From: Oceanidesulfovibrio marinus
Lineage (GTDB): Bacteria; Desulfobacterota; Desulfovibrionia; Desulfovibrionales; Desulfovibrionaceae
Direction of reading: 5' to 3'
Length of the DNA stretch: 64,000 nt
Assembly (NCBI RefSeq): GCF_013085545.1
Contig: NZ_CP039543.1
Location: forward strand, 3,627,322-3,691,321
Below, piece after piece: positions 51,274-60,188 of the stretch. Position numbers and translations under genes: made by a program. Numbering within the stretch: position 1 is the first letter of the stretch; each line of letters starts with the position of its first letter. A model generated the notes under the pieces. The model was not told where the DNA came from. It worked only from the letters and a program-made list of their open reading frames with translations, and did no database searches.

Positions 51274-51992
51274 TGTTCATCCTCCGTGCCCGGGGGACGC
51301 CGCTCCTCCGGCGGCCGGGCGTAGTATCCCGCCACAATGCCGACCACGGCGGCGATGAGGAAGCCGGTGTTGGCCGGCATGCTGGACAGCAGCACGGACA
51401 GGCCGCCACCCACTATCGCGGCGATGATCAGCCCGCGGTCCGTGAGCACCTGGAAGAGCAGCGCCAGAAAGGTGAGCGGCACGGCGAACTCCAGGCCCAG
51501 CTCCGGCGGCACGGCGCGGCCCAGCAGGGCTCCGGCTATGGTGCCGAGCTGCCACATGGTCCACACGCCCAGGGCGCATCCGGCGTAGTATGCCATCTTG
51601 GCGCGTTTGGGCAGCTGCGGCTCGCTGCGGAATTTGGAGACCGAGAGCGCGTACGACTGGTCCGAGAGGATGCAGGCAAACACCGCCTTGAGCGGCAGCG
51701 GCCGCTCGGCAAAGTACGGGGCGATGGACGCCGAGTACATGAGGTAGCGCATGTTGATGACCAGGCCGGTGAGCGCCGCCACCAGGACCGGAGCCCCACT
51801 CTTGAGCAGCGCCAGGCTGGCGATCTGGGAGGCCCCGGCAAAGGCCAGCAGCGAGAACAGCGAGGCGTCCAGGGCGCCGTGCCCGGTCTCGATCACCGTG
51901 ATGCCGGCGATGACGCCGAAGGGCAGCACGCCGAGCAGGATGGGCGAGACGGCCCGCAGACCGAGAATGAAGTGTTTTGATGCGCGCGGCAT
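51270..51992 (-). CDS. azlC: AzlC-family branched-chain amino acid exporter large subunit
   Basis: 240 residues, about seven helices. SPILLGVLPFGVIAGITVIETGHGALDASLFSLLAFAGASQIASLALL, NMRYLMYSASIAPYF and ILSDQSYALSV are typical of AzlC. Overlaps azlD by 4 bp. Promoter region shared with the divergent phosphatase gene. Confidence 0.93.
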   Translation of the reverse strand: MPRASKHFILGLRAVSPILLGVLPFGVIAGITVIETGHGALDASLFSLLAFAGASQIASLALLKSGAPVLVAALTGLVINMRYLMYSASIAPYFAERPLPLKAVFACILSDQSYALSVSKFRSEPQLPKRAKMAYYAGCALGVWTMWQLGTIAGALLGRAVPPELGLEFAVPLTFLALLFQVLTDRGLIIAAIVGGGLSVLLSSMPANTGFLIAAVVGIVAGYYARPPEERRPPGTEDEQ

Positions 51993-52050
51993 GATGGGGC
52001 TTCCTTGTGAAACATTCTTCTCTACGGGCAGCGGGGCATAGGGTCAACGG

Positions 52051-52096
52051 AATCATAGGGGAATCGTGGGAGAATCACGGGGGAATCGGGGCAATC
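52051..52096. repeat. AATC repeats phased at 11 bp in the azlC-phosphatase intergenic region
   Basis: The tetranucleotide AATC recurs at 52051, 52062, 52073, 52084 and 52093, mostly in the context GGGAATCRTGGG, with spacings 11, 11, 11 and 9. It could be a slipped tandem repeat or a set of helically phased binding sites between two divergent genes. Confidence 0.5.
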
Positions 52097-52210
52097 GTGG
52101 ATATACCCATGGGATTGTGCAGGAACGCGCCGATCTGGCCATATTGCCTTTACAGCAAGCTCCGCCAACCGCTACATTGAACCATTGTACCTGACGATCC
52201 TGGTGAGCCC

Positions 52211-54496
52211 ATGAGCATACGCTGGAAACTCTTCATCCTCCTTCTCCTGGTCACCCTGGCGCCCATTCTCCTGTTGCGGCTCAACGCCCAGCAGTCCATG
52301 CGCGAGGTGGGGGACGATCTTGCGAAACGCACCAGCTCGGCCCTCGTGGAGAACGTGGGCGACAGTCTGAAGCGTCTGGTGGAGGACCACGCCCGGCTGC
52401 TCAAACGAGAGCGCCAGCTCCTGGAAACAACGCTGGAGCTCCAGTCTTCACGCATCTCCCAGTTCAACGCCGGCCGGCTCTTCCTGCACCCCTCGGCAGA
52501 GCGCGACACGGACCGCACTTCGGTGCTCGATACCGGGCTCTATTGCAACAGCACGGCCACCGGCGAGTGCGTGGCCTTTGGCGTGGACGACAGCAGGCTC
52601 GTCGAGTTCCAGGGTGGCTGGGGCCGCTGGTGGGCCGGCCGGCCGGAAAAGACGGACCATCCCTACGTGCCCATATTCCGGGAATCCTTCAAGGAATACG
52701 GCGAGATGCTCATGTGGACGCTCTACGCGCGCACGGGCAAGGGGCTCCTGCTCTATCCGGCGCCTCCGCTTGGCGTCTTCAGCCAGGAGTGGCGGGATGA
52801 CGGCGTGTCCGGCGGCCTGTACGGCGGCATGGGCATGATGCAGGACGGCAGCAGCATGATGCAGCACGGCATGGGCATGTCCCGCGGCATGATGCGCGGC
52901 ATGGAGGGCATGCACGAGAACATGCGCCGGATGTGGCGTGGCATCCAGAACCTTCTGCCCCCGCCCGGCAAGGGCTCGACCAAGACCGTGTGGCACGGTC
53001 CTATGCAGGACCCCATGACCGGCCGCGCCGTGTTCGTCATCGTGCGGCCGTTGCTCTCCGCCGCCGGCGAGGCGGAAGGCCGTACGGCTTTCGTGGTGCC
53101 GGTCAACGCCTTGTTTCACGCGGGTGTCCACCTGCCGGACATCTCCACGTCCATGCAGGCGTACATGGTCAATGTGGAGGGCGGCCGACTGCGCATCGTG
53201 GCCAGCACGGTGCGGCGGCAGAACCCGGTGCATGGTGATGAGGCTCACATGGGCTGGCGGTTGAGCGGCGCGGAGACCATCTACCTGGGCGAGGCGGACG
53301 GCGAGGGCGTGTCCGAGATCGCCGCCGACCTGACGGACAAGAAGTCCGGCATCGCGGTCCAGCCCCTGGACGGCCGCGAGTCCATCTGGGTGTACGCGCC
53401 TGTGGGGCTCTCCGGGCTGCACCTCATCCTCGTTGCGCCGGAAAAGGACGTGGTGGCCCAGGCCGAGGCCCTGGGCGACTACGTGGAGAACCGCATCCAT
53501 GGGCAGGTGCGCACCACAGGTATCATTCTGATCTTCGCCCTGGCCGCCATCCTGGCCGTCTCCTTCCTGCTCTCGCGCTCCATGACCCGGCGGCTGAAGA
53601 TTCTGGCCAGGCAGGCCCGGCGGCTGTCGGAAGGGGACTTCGACGCCCGCTCCGACGTGGGCGGGCATGACGAGATCGGCGAGCTCGGCCGTGTGCTGGA
53701 CAACACCGGACCGGCCCTCTCGGAGCATGTCTGCATCAAGGAAGCGCTGAACGTGGCCATGGAGGTGCAGCAGGCTCTCCTGCCGGACGGTTCCCCCGCG
53801 TTTGACGGCTTTGAAATCGCCGCACGCTGCGACTACAGCGACGAGACCGGCGGTGATTTCTACGACTTCGTGCCGCGCAGCATCTCCGGCGAATCCACAC
53901 TGCTGGCCGTGGTGGGCGACGTCTCCGGCCACGGCATTCCGGCGGCGCTGCTCATGTCCTCGGCCCGCGCCTATCTGCGCAGCCGCGCCGCCCAGCCCGG
54001 ACCGCCGCACGCTATTGTGGAGCACGTCAACACGCAGCTCTCCGGCGATACCTTCGGCACCGGCCAGTTCGTCACCCTGATGCTTATCGAGCTCAAAGCC
54101 GGAGGACGCGAGCTGCGCTGGGTTCGCGCCGGGCACGAGCCGGCCCTGCTGTTCGATCCGGCCACCGGCGCAATGACCGAGCTGATGGGACCGGGCGTCA
54201 GCCTTGGCGTGGACGACGATCTGACCTACGAAACCCGCGGCGTGGATATTGCCCCGGGGCAGATCGTTGTGGTGGGCACGGACGGCATCTGGGAGATGCG
54301 TTCGCCCGGCGGGGAGATGTACGGCAAGGAGCGTTTCCACGAGGCCGTGCGCCGCCATGCGCACCTGGACGTTCGCCAGATGGTGGATGCCATCTTCGAT
54401 GACCTTTATGCCTACCTGGGCCATGCGCCCCAGGAAGACGACATCACTCTGCTCATCATCAAAGCAACGGACGAGACCGGCACCAACGCCGGATGA
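52211..54496 (+). CDS. Membrane PP2C (SpoIIE/RsbU-type) phosphatase with Met-rich sensor segment
   Basis: 761 residues. TM helix at about 6-20, a periplasmic region of about 415 residues, TM helix at about 436-456, HAMP (about 457-505), then a PPM/SpoIIE phosphatase domain (DYSDETGGDFYDF, VVGDVSGHGIPAALLMSSARAYLR, GQIVVVGTDGIWEMRSPGG). These phosphatases act on anti-sigma-factor antagonists. Unusual is the segment at about 200-245, GGMGMMQDGSSMMQHGMG and onward, with about 13 methionines and several His in 40 residues. Met-rich periplasmic segments often bind Cu(I) or Ag(I), so a metal or oxidant sensor is possible. No HPt, STAS or kinase partner is adjacent. Ends 4 bp inside the NUDIX gene start. 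Confidence 0.88.
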   Translation: MSIRWKLFILLLLVTLAPILLLRLNAQQSMREVGDDLAKRTSSALVENVGDSLKRLVEDHARLLKRERQLLETTLELQSSRISQFNAGRLFLHPSAERDTDRTSVLDTGLYCNSTATGECVAFGVDDSRLVEFQGGWGRWWAGRPEKTDHPYVPIFRESFKEYGEMLMWTLYARTGKGLLLYPAPPLGVFSQEWRDDGVSGGLYGGMGMMQDGSSMMQHGMGMSRGMMRGMEGMHENMRRMWRGIQNLLPPPGKGSTKTVWHGPMQDPMTGRAVFVIVRPLLSAAGEAEGRTAFVVPVNALFHAGVHLPDISTSMQAYMVNVEGGRLRIVASTVRRQNPVHGDEAHMGWRLSGAETIYLGEADGEGVSEIAADLTDKKSGIAVQPLDGRESIWVYAPVGLSGLHLILVAPEKDVVAQAEALGDYVENRIHGQVRTTGIILIFALAAILAVSFLLSRSMTRRLKILARQARRLSEGDFDARSDVGGHDEIGELGRVLDNTGPALSEHVCIKEALNVAMEVQQALLPDGSPAFDGFEIAARCDYSDETGGDFYDFVPRSISGESTLLAVVGDVSGHGIPAALLMSSARAYLRSRAAQPGPPHAIVEHVNTQLSGDTFGTGQFVTLMLIELKAGGRELRWVRAGHEPALLFDPATGAMTELMGPGVSLGVDDDLTYETRGVDIAPGQIVVVGTDGIWEMRSPGGEMYGKERFHEAVRRHAHLDVRQMVDAIFDDLYAYLGHAPQEDDITLLIIKATDETGTNAG

Positions 54497-55023
54497 GTCC
54501 AGACCCCGGCACCATGCAACAACACTCTGTCGATTCCGTGCGCAAACGTTCCGCCGGCCTCCTGCTCTACCGTCGGCGCGGCCAGTCCATCGAAGTCTTC
54601 CTCGTCCATCCCGGCGGCCCGTACTTCAAGAACAAGGACGCCGGAGCGTGGTCCATTCCCAAAGGCGAGTACGAGGAGGGCGAGCCGCCTTTCGACACCG
54701 CCCGCCGCGAGTTCCACGAGGAAACCGGCCAGCTTCCACCGGCCGGCGGCTACGAGCCTCTGACGCCGATTCTGCAGAAAAACCGCAAGCGCGTGCGCGC
54801 CTGGGCTGTGGAAGGCGACGCCGACGCCGAGACCATAGTCTCCAACACCTTCAAGATGGAGTGGCCGCCCCGTTCCGGCAGGACCATCGAGATTCCGGAG
54901 GTGGACCGCGCCGCCTGGTACAGCCCGGACACCGCGCGCGACAAGATCAACCCGGCCCAATGGGCTCTGGTTGAGGAGCTGCTGGAGAAGCTGGGCCGGT
55001 CTTCCACTGACAACGGCGACTAG
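54493..55023 (+). CDS. NUDIX hydrolase
   Basis: 176 residues. NUDIX box GEYEEGEPPFDTARREFHEETGQL fits GX5EX7REUXEEXGU exactly. AGLLLYRRRGQSIEVFLVHPGGPYFKNKDAGAWSIPKGEYEEG is the group often annotated as an NTP pyrophosphohydrolase including oxidative-damage repair enzymes. Overlaps the phosphatase gene by 4 bp, so translationally coupled to it. Substrate unknown. Confidence 0.9.
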   Translation: MSPDPGTMQQHSVDSVRKRSAGLLLYRRRGQSIEVFLVHPGGPYFKNKDAGAWSIPKGEYEEGEPPFDTARREFHEETGQLPPAGGYEPLTPILQKNRKRVRAWAVEGDADAETIVSNTFKMEWPPRSGRTIEIPEVDRAAWYSPDTARDKINPAQWALVEELLEKLGRSSTDNGD

Positions 55024-55450
55024 CAGGGTACGAAGAATGCCATCCCTTGAGCGCCTGCCAGGGCGCTATCCTCCCTGATTCGTTTCGCTTATCATCTCGT
55101 TTGACCTGTCCCGGGAAAGTATTGCCGCAGAAGTGCGACACCGGGACGAGAACACTCCTGGTTGCCGGCGGCGATGCGCGCCCTGGGCGTCTTCATTCAT
55201 GATTTTTCCATGAGATCCGCAGGGGTCTGCGACGGCTTCGGCAGAGGCGGGGGAGACTGCCCTCGGCGGCCCCGGCGGGTCGCCATAGATCCGTCACACA
55301 GTCCATGTAGTGTAATATCGGATAGATACGTTGAGTACAATATTGGCCAAGGCAGCGCCTGTTTTTTCGGCACGATTTGTGCTAAAAAATAGTCAAATGG
55401 AATAAATGCATTAACCGGGCATAGACAACTTTGATTCCAAGGGGAGCGCG
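55024..55450. other. Gene-less stretch upstream of the chemoreceptor gene
   Basis: 427 bp. The left half is GC-rich without clear features. The right half (about 55300-55450) is A+T-rich and holds the promoter of the chemoreceptor gene; a candidate sigma-54 site is listed separately. Confidence 0.45.
55367..55383 (+). promoter_or_regulatory. Candidate sigma-54 (-24/-12) promoter
   Basis: CGGCACGATTTGTGCT: GG at 55369-55370 and GC at 55381-55382 are exactly ten bases apart, and the flanks (GGCACG, TGC) agree with TGGCACG-N4-TTGC apart from two positions. It lies about 68 bp upstream of the chemoreceptor start codon. Confidence 0.4.
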
Positions 55451-57598
55451 ATGCGGTTCAAAGACTGGAGCCTGAGAAAGAAAATAGTCATTCCGTTGTT
55501 TGTTCTCATCCTGATTATCCTGACCGCCAGCACCTGGCTTATGACCAGGCAGGGCACGGAGATGGCGATCGATCAGGCAAAGACACTGGCCCAGGCGCAA
55601 GCCGAGGCCAACAGCAACAAGGTAAGCGGTACCCTCAATACCGCCATGACCGTGGGCAGAACAATACAATCGGCGTTCAATGAAGCCATGAAAGCCGATT
55701 CAGTTCCAAGGCGCGAGTACCTCGCCGCCTTTCTCAAGGATATTCTCGTCAATTACCCGGAGCTGTCCGGCAGTTGGGTCGTCTGTATCCCTGGGGCCTT
55801 TGACAACAGGGAGGAAGAGTACGCGGACGTATGGAAGGGGAACATGCGCGTGTACCATTACCGGGACAACGGCAAGATTGCCACGGCGTACCAGGGCAGC
55901 GAGAATATCAAGGGCGCGTGGTGGGAGGTCCCGAAAGAAACCGGCAGGGAAATGCTGACCCAACCCTATCCATGGGAAATGGGCAGCAAAACCCTGTGGC
56001 TGGCTTCGGCCTCCTTTCCCATCAAGCGCGACGGCGAGTTTGTCGGCGTGGTCGGTGTGGACTTCTACCTCGAAGATCTCCAGAAAATGGTGAAGGAGAT
56101 CAATCCATTTGAGACTGGGTACGGCTTTCTGGTGGACAATAGCGGCAGCATTGTGGCGCATCCCGATGAGAAGCTCCTCGGCAAGAAGATCGAGGATGTT
56201 CAGGGGTCCGGCAATACGGCTCAATTGCTGGACGCCATACACAATGGCAAGCCGTACACGGCGATCCTGCAATCGCCGACAACGGACAGTGATATGTATT
56301 ACGCCTACATGCCGATATCAGTGGGCCGGACCGACACGCCCTGGAGCCTGGCTGTCGCCATCCCCATGGACAAGGTTCGCGCGCAAGCCGGTGTTATCAG
56401 CAGAACCGGCATATGGACCGGCATTGGCGCCATGATCGCGCTGATTATAGTGTTGTTGATCATTGCGGGCATCATCAGCAAGCCTATTCTCAAGACGTCG
56501 GCCTACACCGAGCAGGTGGCCGCGGGCGACCTGCACGCCAATCTGGACATCGACCAGAAGGACGAAATCGGCGTCATGGCCGATTCATTGAAAAGCATGG
56601 TCGGTGAGCTCGATAAAACCATTATGCGGGCCCAGGAAAAAACGCAGGAAGCGGAAGAGGAATCCGAGAAAGCGAGGCTGGCGACGGCAGAGGCCGAGGA
56701 GGCCAGAAATCGCGCGGACAGGGCGCGGCTGGAAGGCTTGCATCATGCGGCGGAGCGCGTGGAGCGGGTGCTGGAGCATGTGGTTTCTGCCTCCGAAGAA
56801 ATGTCCTCGCAATCCGAAGAGCTGCTTCGCGGCACCGACATTCAAAGCGAGCGCATCACGTCCACAGCCACGGCCATGGAGGAGATGAACACCACGGTTC
56901 TGGAAATCGCCCGCAACGCCAGCGACGCCGCCAAAGTGGGCAAGGAGGCCCAGGAGAAAGCGTCCAGTGGTGCGGAAGTGGTGGACGATTCCAAGGGCGC
57001 GATGGATTCGACCATCGCCGAGGTGAACAACCTCAAGGACAGCATGCAAGCGCTGGATTCGCAGGCCCAGGACATCGGAGCTATCATCGGCACTATCGAG
57101 GACATCGCCGACCAGACCAATTTATTGGCGCTGAACGCGGCCATCGAAGCCGCCCGGGCCGGCGAGGCGGGGCGCGGTTTCGCAGTGGTGGCCGACGAGG
57201 TCAGAAAGCTGGCGGAAAAGACCATGACGGCGACGAAGGAAGTGTCCGATTCCATAGGCGCGATTCAGAAGGTGGCAGGCACCAACATCTCCGCAATGGA
57301 AGGGGTGTTCAGTCGCATCTCGAGCGCGGGCGAGCTCTCCGTCCGCTCGGGCGAGATGCTCCGCGAGATCGTGCGCAAGACAGAGGACAGCGCAGCACAG
57401 ATCGACGCCATTGCTACGGCGGCGGAGCAGCAGTCCGCCACGTCCGAGGAGATCAACAACGCCATCGAAGAGATCAACCGCATCACGATGGAAGCGTCCG
57501 AAGGGGTGCATGAGTTCACCACGGCCCTGAAGAGCCTGGCCGAGCAGGTGAGCGAGCTGCAGAAAATCGTCGAGGACCTCAAGTCCGAAAGCGACTAG
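55451..57598 (+). CDS. Methyl-accepting chemotaxis protein with Cache sensor domain
   Basis: 715 residues. TM helix at about 12-30 ([18 protein letters not shown]), a periplasmic double-Cache domain (about 35-318: [54 protein letters not shown]), TM helix at about 321-342, HAMP (about 343-395), then a long coiled coil and the signalling tip [26 protein letters not shown] at about 560-590. Cache domains bind small ligands such as amino acids or carboxylates. GGGGAGCG precedes the ATG. Confidence 0.93.
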   Translation: MRFKDWSLRKKIVIPLFVLILIILTASTWLMTRQGTEMAIDQAKTLAQAQAEANSNKVSGTLNTAMTVGRTIQSAFNEAMKADSVPRREYLAAFLKDILVNYPELSGSWVVCIPGAFDNREEEYADVWKGNMRVYHYRDNGKIATAYQGSENIKGAWWEVPKETGREMLTQPYPWEMGSKTLWLASASFPIKRDGEFVGVVGVDFYLEDLQKMVKEINPFETGYGFLVDNSGSIVAHPDEKLLGKKIEDVQGSGNTAQLLDAIHNGKPYTAILQSPTTDSDMYYAYMPISVGRTDTPWSLAVAIPMDKVRAQAGVISRTGIWTGIGAMIALIIVLLIIAGIISKPILKTSAYTEQVAAGDLHANLDIDQKDEIGVMADSLKSMVGELDKTIMRAQEKTQEAEEESEKARLATAEAEEARNRADRARLEGLHHAAERVERVLEHVVSASEEMSSQSEELLRGTDIQSERITSTATAMEEMNTTVLEIARNASDAAKVGKEAQEKASSGAEVVDDSKGAMDSTIAEVNNLKDSMQALDSQAQDIGAIIGTIEDIADQTNLLALNAAIEAARAGEAGRGFAVVADEVRKLAEKTMTATKEVSDSIGAIQKVAGTNISAMEGVFSRISSAGELSVRSGEMLREIVRKTEDSAAQIDAIATAAEQQSATSEEINNAIEEINRITMEASEGVHEFTTALKSLAEQVSELQKIVEDLKSESD

Positions 57599-57638
57599 GC
57601 CCCGCAGGCTTCACGCAGCAGACTGCGCGCAACGCAAA

Positions 57639-57681
57639 AGTCCCCCCGAACTCCAGCCAGGACGTTCGGGGGGACTGCTTT
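57639..57681. terminator. Bidirectional terminator between chemoreceptor and trpB2
   Basis: 13-bp stem AGTCCCCCCGAAC (57639-57651) with GTTCGGGGGGACT (57664-57676), followed on the plus side by GCTTTTT and on the minus side by TTTT. Between convergent genes. Confidence 0.88.
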
Positions 57682-57698
57682 TTGGTATTTCCTGGTCC

Positions 57699-59039
57699 CT
57701 ATATGTCCGGGCAGCTCTTGAGCGCTTCGGCGATCTCGGCGTCCGGATACTCGTAGTCGGTGAGCTTGCCGGAGAGATAGGCGTCGTAGGCGGCGAGGTC
57801 GAGCAGGCCGTGGCCGGAGTAGAGGAAGACCACGGTCTGTCCGGGCTCGGCGTTCTTGGCCGCCTCGATGGCGCCTTTGATGGCGTGGGCCGTTTCCGGC
57901 GCAGGCAGGAAGCCCTCGGTCTTGAGGAAGAGCATGGCCGCCTCGAAGACCTCCTTCTGGTAGTACGCCTGGGGCGTGACCAGGCCGGAGTCCACCATCT
58001 GGCAGAGGATGGGGGCGTTGCCGTGGTAGCGCAGGCCGCCGGCGTGGATGGGCGGGGGCGTGTAGGAGTGGCCGAGGGTGTGCATCTTGATGAGCGGGGT
58101 GAGCTGGGCCACGTCGCCGTAGTCGTAGCGGAACTGGCCCTTGGTCAGGGTGGGGCAGGCCATGGGCTCGATGGCGAGCATCTGCGGGCCGTGGCCGTCC
58201 AGGCACTCGGGCACAAAGGGCGCGAACAGGCCGGCGGCGTTGGAGCCGCCGCCTACGCAGCCCACCAGGATATCGGCCTTTTCACCGGCCAGAACGAGCT
58301 GGCTCTTGGTCTCCAGGCCGGTCACGCTCTGGTGGATGAGCACGTGGTTGAGCACGCTGCCCAGGGCGTAGTTGGTGTCCTCGTGGGTGGCGGCGTCTTC
58401 CACGGCTTCGGAAATGGCCAGACCCAGGCTGCCCGTGTGGTCCGGGTTCTTTTCCAGGGCGGCGCGGCCGGAGCGCGTCTTGTCCGAGGGCGAGGGGAAG
58501 ATGGTGGCCCCGTAAGAGCGGATGAGCATGCCGCGGTAGGGCTTCTGCTCGAAGCTGACCTTGACCATATATACGGTGCAGTCGAGGTTGTACTGGACCG
58601 AGGCGAAGGAAAGGGCCGTGCCCCACTGACCGGCGCCGGTCTCGGTGGCTAGGCGCCTCAGCCCGGCCTGCTTGTTGTAGTAGGCCTGCGGTACGGCGGT
58701 GTTGGGCTTGTGCGAGCCGGCCGGGGAGAGGGACTCGTTCTTATAGTAGATCTTGACCTTCAGCCCCAAGGCCTCTTCCAGGCGCTTGGCGCGGACCAGG
58801 GGCGTGGGCCGCCAGAGGCGGTAGACGTCGCGCACGGGCTGGGGAATCTCGATCCAGGGCTGGTCGCTCATCTCCTGGGCGATGAGGGACTCGGGAAAGA
58901 TGGCGGCCAGGGCGGCCGGGTCCACAGGCTCGTGGGTCTGAGGATCGAGCGGCGGCGCCACCGGAGAAGGCAGGTGGGGCATGACGTTATACCACGCCGT
59001 GGGTATCTCGCTTTCAGGCAGGTTGATGCGCAAGTCCAC
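57699..59039 (-). CDS. trpB: TrpB2-type tryptophan synthase beta chain
   Basis: 446 residues from GTG 59039 (AAGGAGG six bases upstream). [40 protein letters not shown] carries the pyridoxal-phosphate lysine (K111); [18 protein letters not shown] binds the cofactor phosphate. The long N-terminus, [31 protein letters not shown] and [21 protein letters not shown] belong to the TrpB2 group, which acts alone as an indole-salvage enzyme since no trpA is adjacent. It condenses indole with serine, or phosphoserine in some members. Confidence 0.92.
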   Translation of the reverse strand: MDLRINLPESEIPTAWYNVMPHLPSPVAPPLDPQTHEPVDPAALAAIFPESLIAQEMSDQPWIEIPQPVRDVYRLWRPTPLVRAKRLEEALGLKVKIYYKNESLSPAGSHKPNTAVPQAYYNKQAGLRRLATETGAGQWGTALSFASVQYNLDCTVYMVKVSFEQKPYRGMLIRSYGATIFPSPSDKTRSGRAALEKNPDHTGSLGLAISEAVEDAATHEDTNYALGSVLNHVLIHQSVTGLETKSQLVLAGEKADILVGCVGGGSNAAGLFAPFVPECLDGHGPQMLAIEPMACPTLTKGQFRYDYGDVAQLTPLIKMHTLGHSYTPPPIHAGGLRYHGNAPILCQMVDSGLVTPQAYYQKEVFEAAMLFLKTEGFLPAPETAHAIKGAIEAAKNAEPGQTVVFLYSGHGLLDLAAYDAYLSGKLTDYEYPDAEIAEALKSCPDI

Positions 59040-59273
59040 AGGATGCCTCCTTGAATGTGATTTCCCGCCGCTGGCGGCGTGTTGTCGAGGATGGCGCATC
59101 CTAGAGGAGGGGCGGGGCCGGCGTCAATTCTGGTGAATGAGCCGTGGGAGCCGCGGATTCAGGAAGAGACGGCGGTGTTTTCTGGTCGGGTGTGTTATGC
59201 TGGGGCAGGACCGTTCAACCAAGCCGGGAACGGGCCGGCGCGGACCAGACCGGCGCAATGCAAGGAGGCGGAG

Positions 59274-59444
59274 ATGTCCGAGAAGAAAATTACGGTGAAA
59301 CCTGGCGAGATCGTTCCGGATTCTGGGATATATATGGACGACAGCGGCAGGAAGGCGACCATGGTCAAAGGCGAGCATGCGCCGCCGACGTCCAAACCGG
59401 GCGAGCAGTGGACCCAGGTGGTATCCACCCATTCCCAGTCGTGA
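59274..59444 (+). CDS. YjzC-like small protein
   Basis: 56 residues from ATG 59274, with AAGGAGG five bases upstream. The pattern KPGEIVPDSGIYMDDSG, then KGEHAPPTSKPGEQWTQV is that of the YjzC family: G-E-x-VP-x-SGIY ... G-E-x-FPP ... G. No function is known. Lies between trpB2 and hsp20. Confidence 0.78.
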   Translation: MSEKKITVKPGEIVPDSGIYMDDSGRKATMVKGEHAPPTSKPGEQWTQVVSTHSQS

Positions 59445-59467
59445 GCGTCTGGCCGGATAGCAAAGAA

Positions 59468-59502
59468 AACGGCGGAGCCCCTATCGCAGGGACTCCGCCG
59501 TT
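59468..59502 (+). terminator. Terminator after the YjzC-like gene
   Basis: AACGGCGGAG (59468-59477) with CTCCGCCGTT (59493-59502), followed by GTTGTTGGTTGG on the plus side; on the minus side TTTTCTTTG follows, so it may also end the hsp20 transcript. Confidence 0.75.
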
Positions 59503-59526
59503 GTTGTTGGTTGGGCAGATGGTTGG

Positions 59527-59955
59527 TTACTGGATCTCGATCCTGCGGGGCCTGGCCTCCTCGACCTTGTTGATGGTCAGGGTGAGGATGCCGTTTTCCA
59601 GATGCGCCGAGGCTTCGCCCGCGGCGTGCCTGGGCAGGCGGATGGCGCGGGAGAACTCGCCGTAGCCGCGTTCGCTGAAGTGGTAACGCTCGCCCTCGGC
59701 GGTTTCGTCGTGCTTCTTCTCGGCGCGGATGGTCAGGACATTGTCCTCCAGGCTCACGTCGATGTCCTCGTTCTTGAAGCCGGGAAGCTCCGCAAAGATC
59801 ACATAGGCCGTGTCCGTTTCCTTGAGCTCGATAGGGAAAGCGCCCGCGTGCGTGCGAACGTGGGTGCCCGCGCCAGGACGCATGGCGCTGGCGAAGAAGC
59901 GGTTCATCCAGTCAAGGTTGCGGTCAAAAGCGGAAAGTGGAGTGAGAGTTGTCAT
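59527..59955 (-). CDS. Hsp20/alpha-crystallin small heat-shock protein
   Basis: 142 residues. N-terminal arm, then the alpha-crystallin domain (about 40-130): IELKETDTAYVIFAELPGFKNEDIDVSLEDNVLTIRAEKKHDE, RYHFSERGYGEFSRAIRLPRHAAGEASAHLENGILTLTINK, ending RPRRIEIQ. The G-x-L motif (NGILTLT) is present. A holdase chaperone for unfolded proteins. Single gene; GGAGG lies upstream of the ATG. Confidence 0.94.
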   Translation of the reverse strand: MTTLTPLSAFDRNLDWMNRFFASAMRPGAGTHVRTHAGAFPIELKETDTAYVIFAELPGFKNEDIDVSLEDNVLTIRAEKKHDETAEGERYHFSERGYGEFSRAIRLPRHAAGEASAHLENGILTLTINKVEEARPRRIEIQ

Positions 59956-60188
59956 ATCATTACCTCCAGAAAAGAGTGGTTGTTTGGTTCTGGAGTTCAG
60001 ATAAGCATCCGGGCCGCACAGTCAAGAGGGCGCGTGGCTCATGCTGCCGGGATGTATGGGTAAAATGAGTCCGGCCCCCGGGCGGCAATAATGCAACAGC
60101 CGTCAGGGAGCCGGTTGGATGGGAGAAGATACGCGAGAGGCTGAGTTTTCTACGGCAACACAGCCAACGGGAGGTTCTCAACAGCCTG

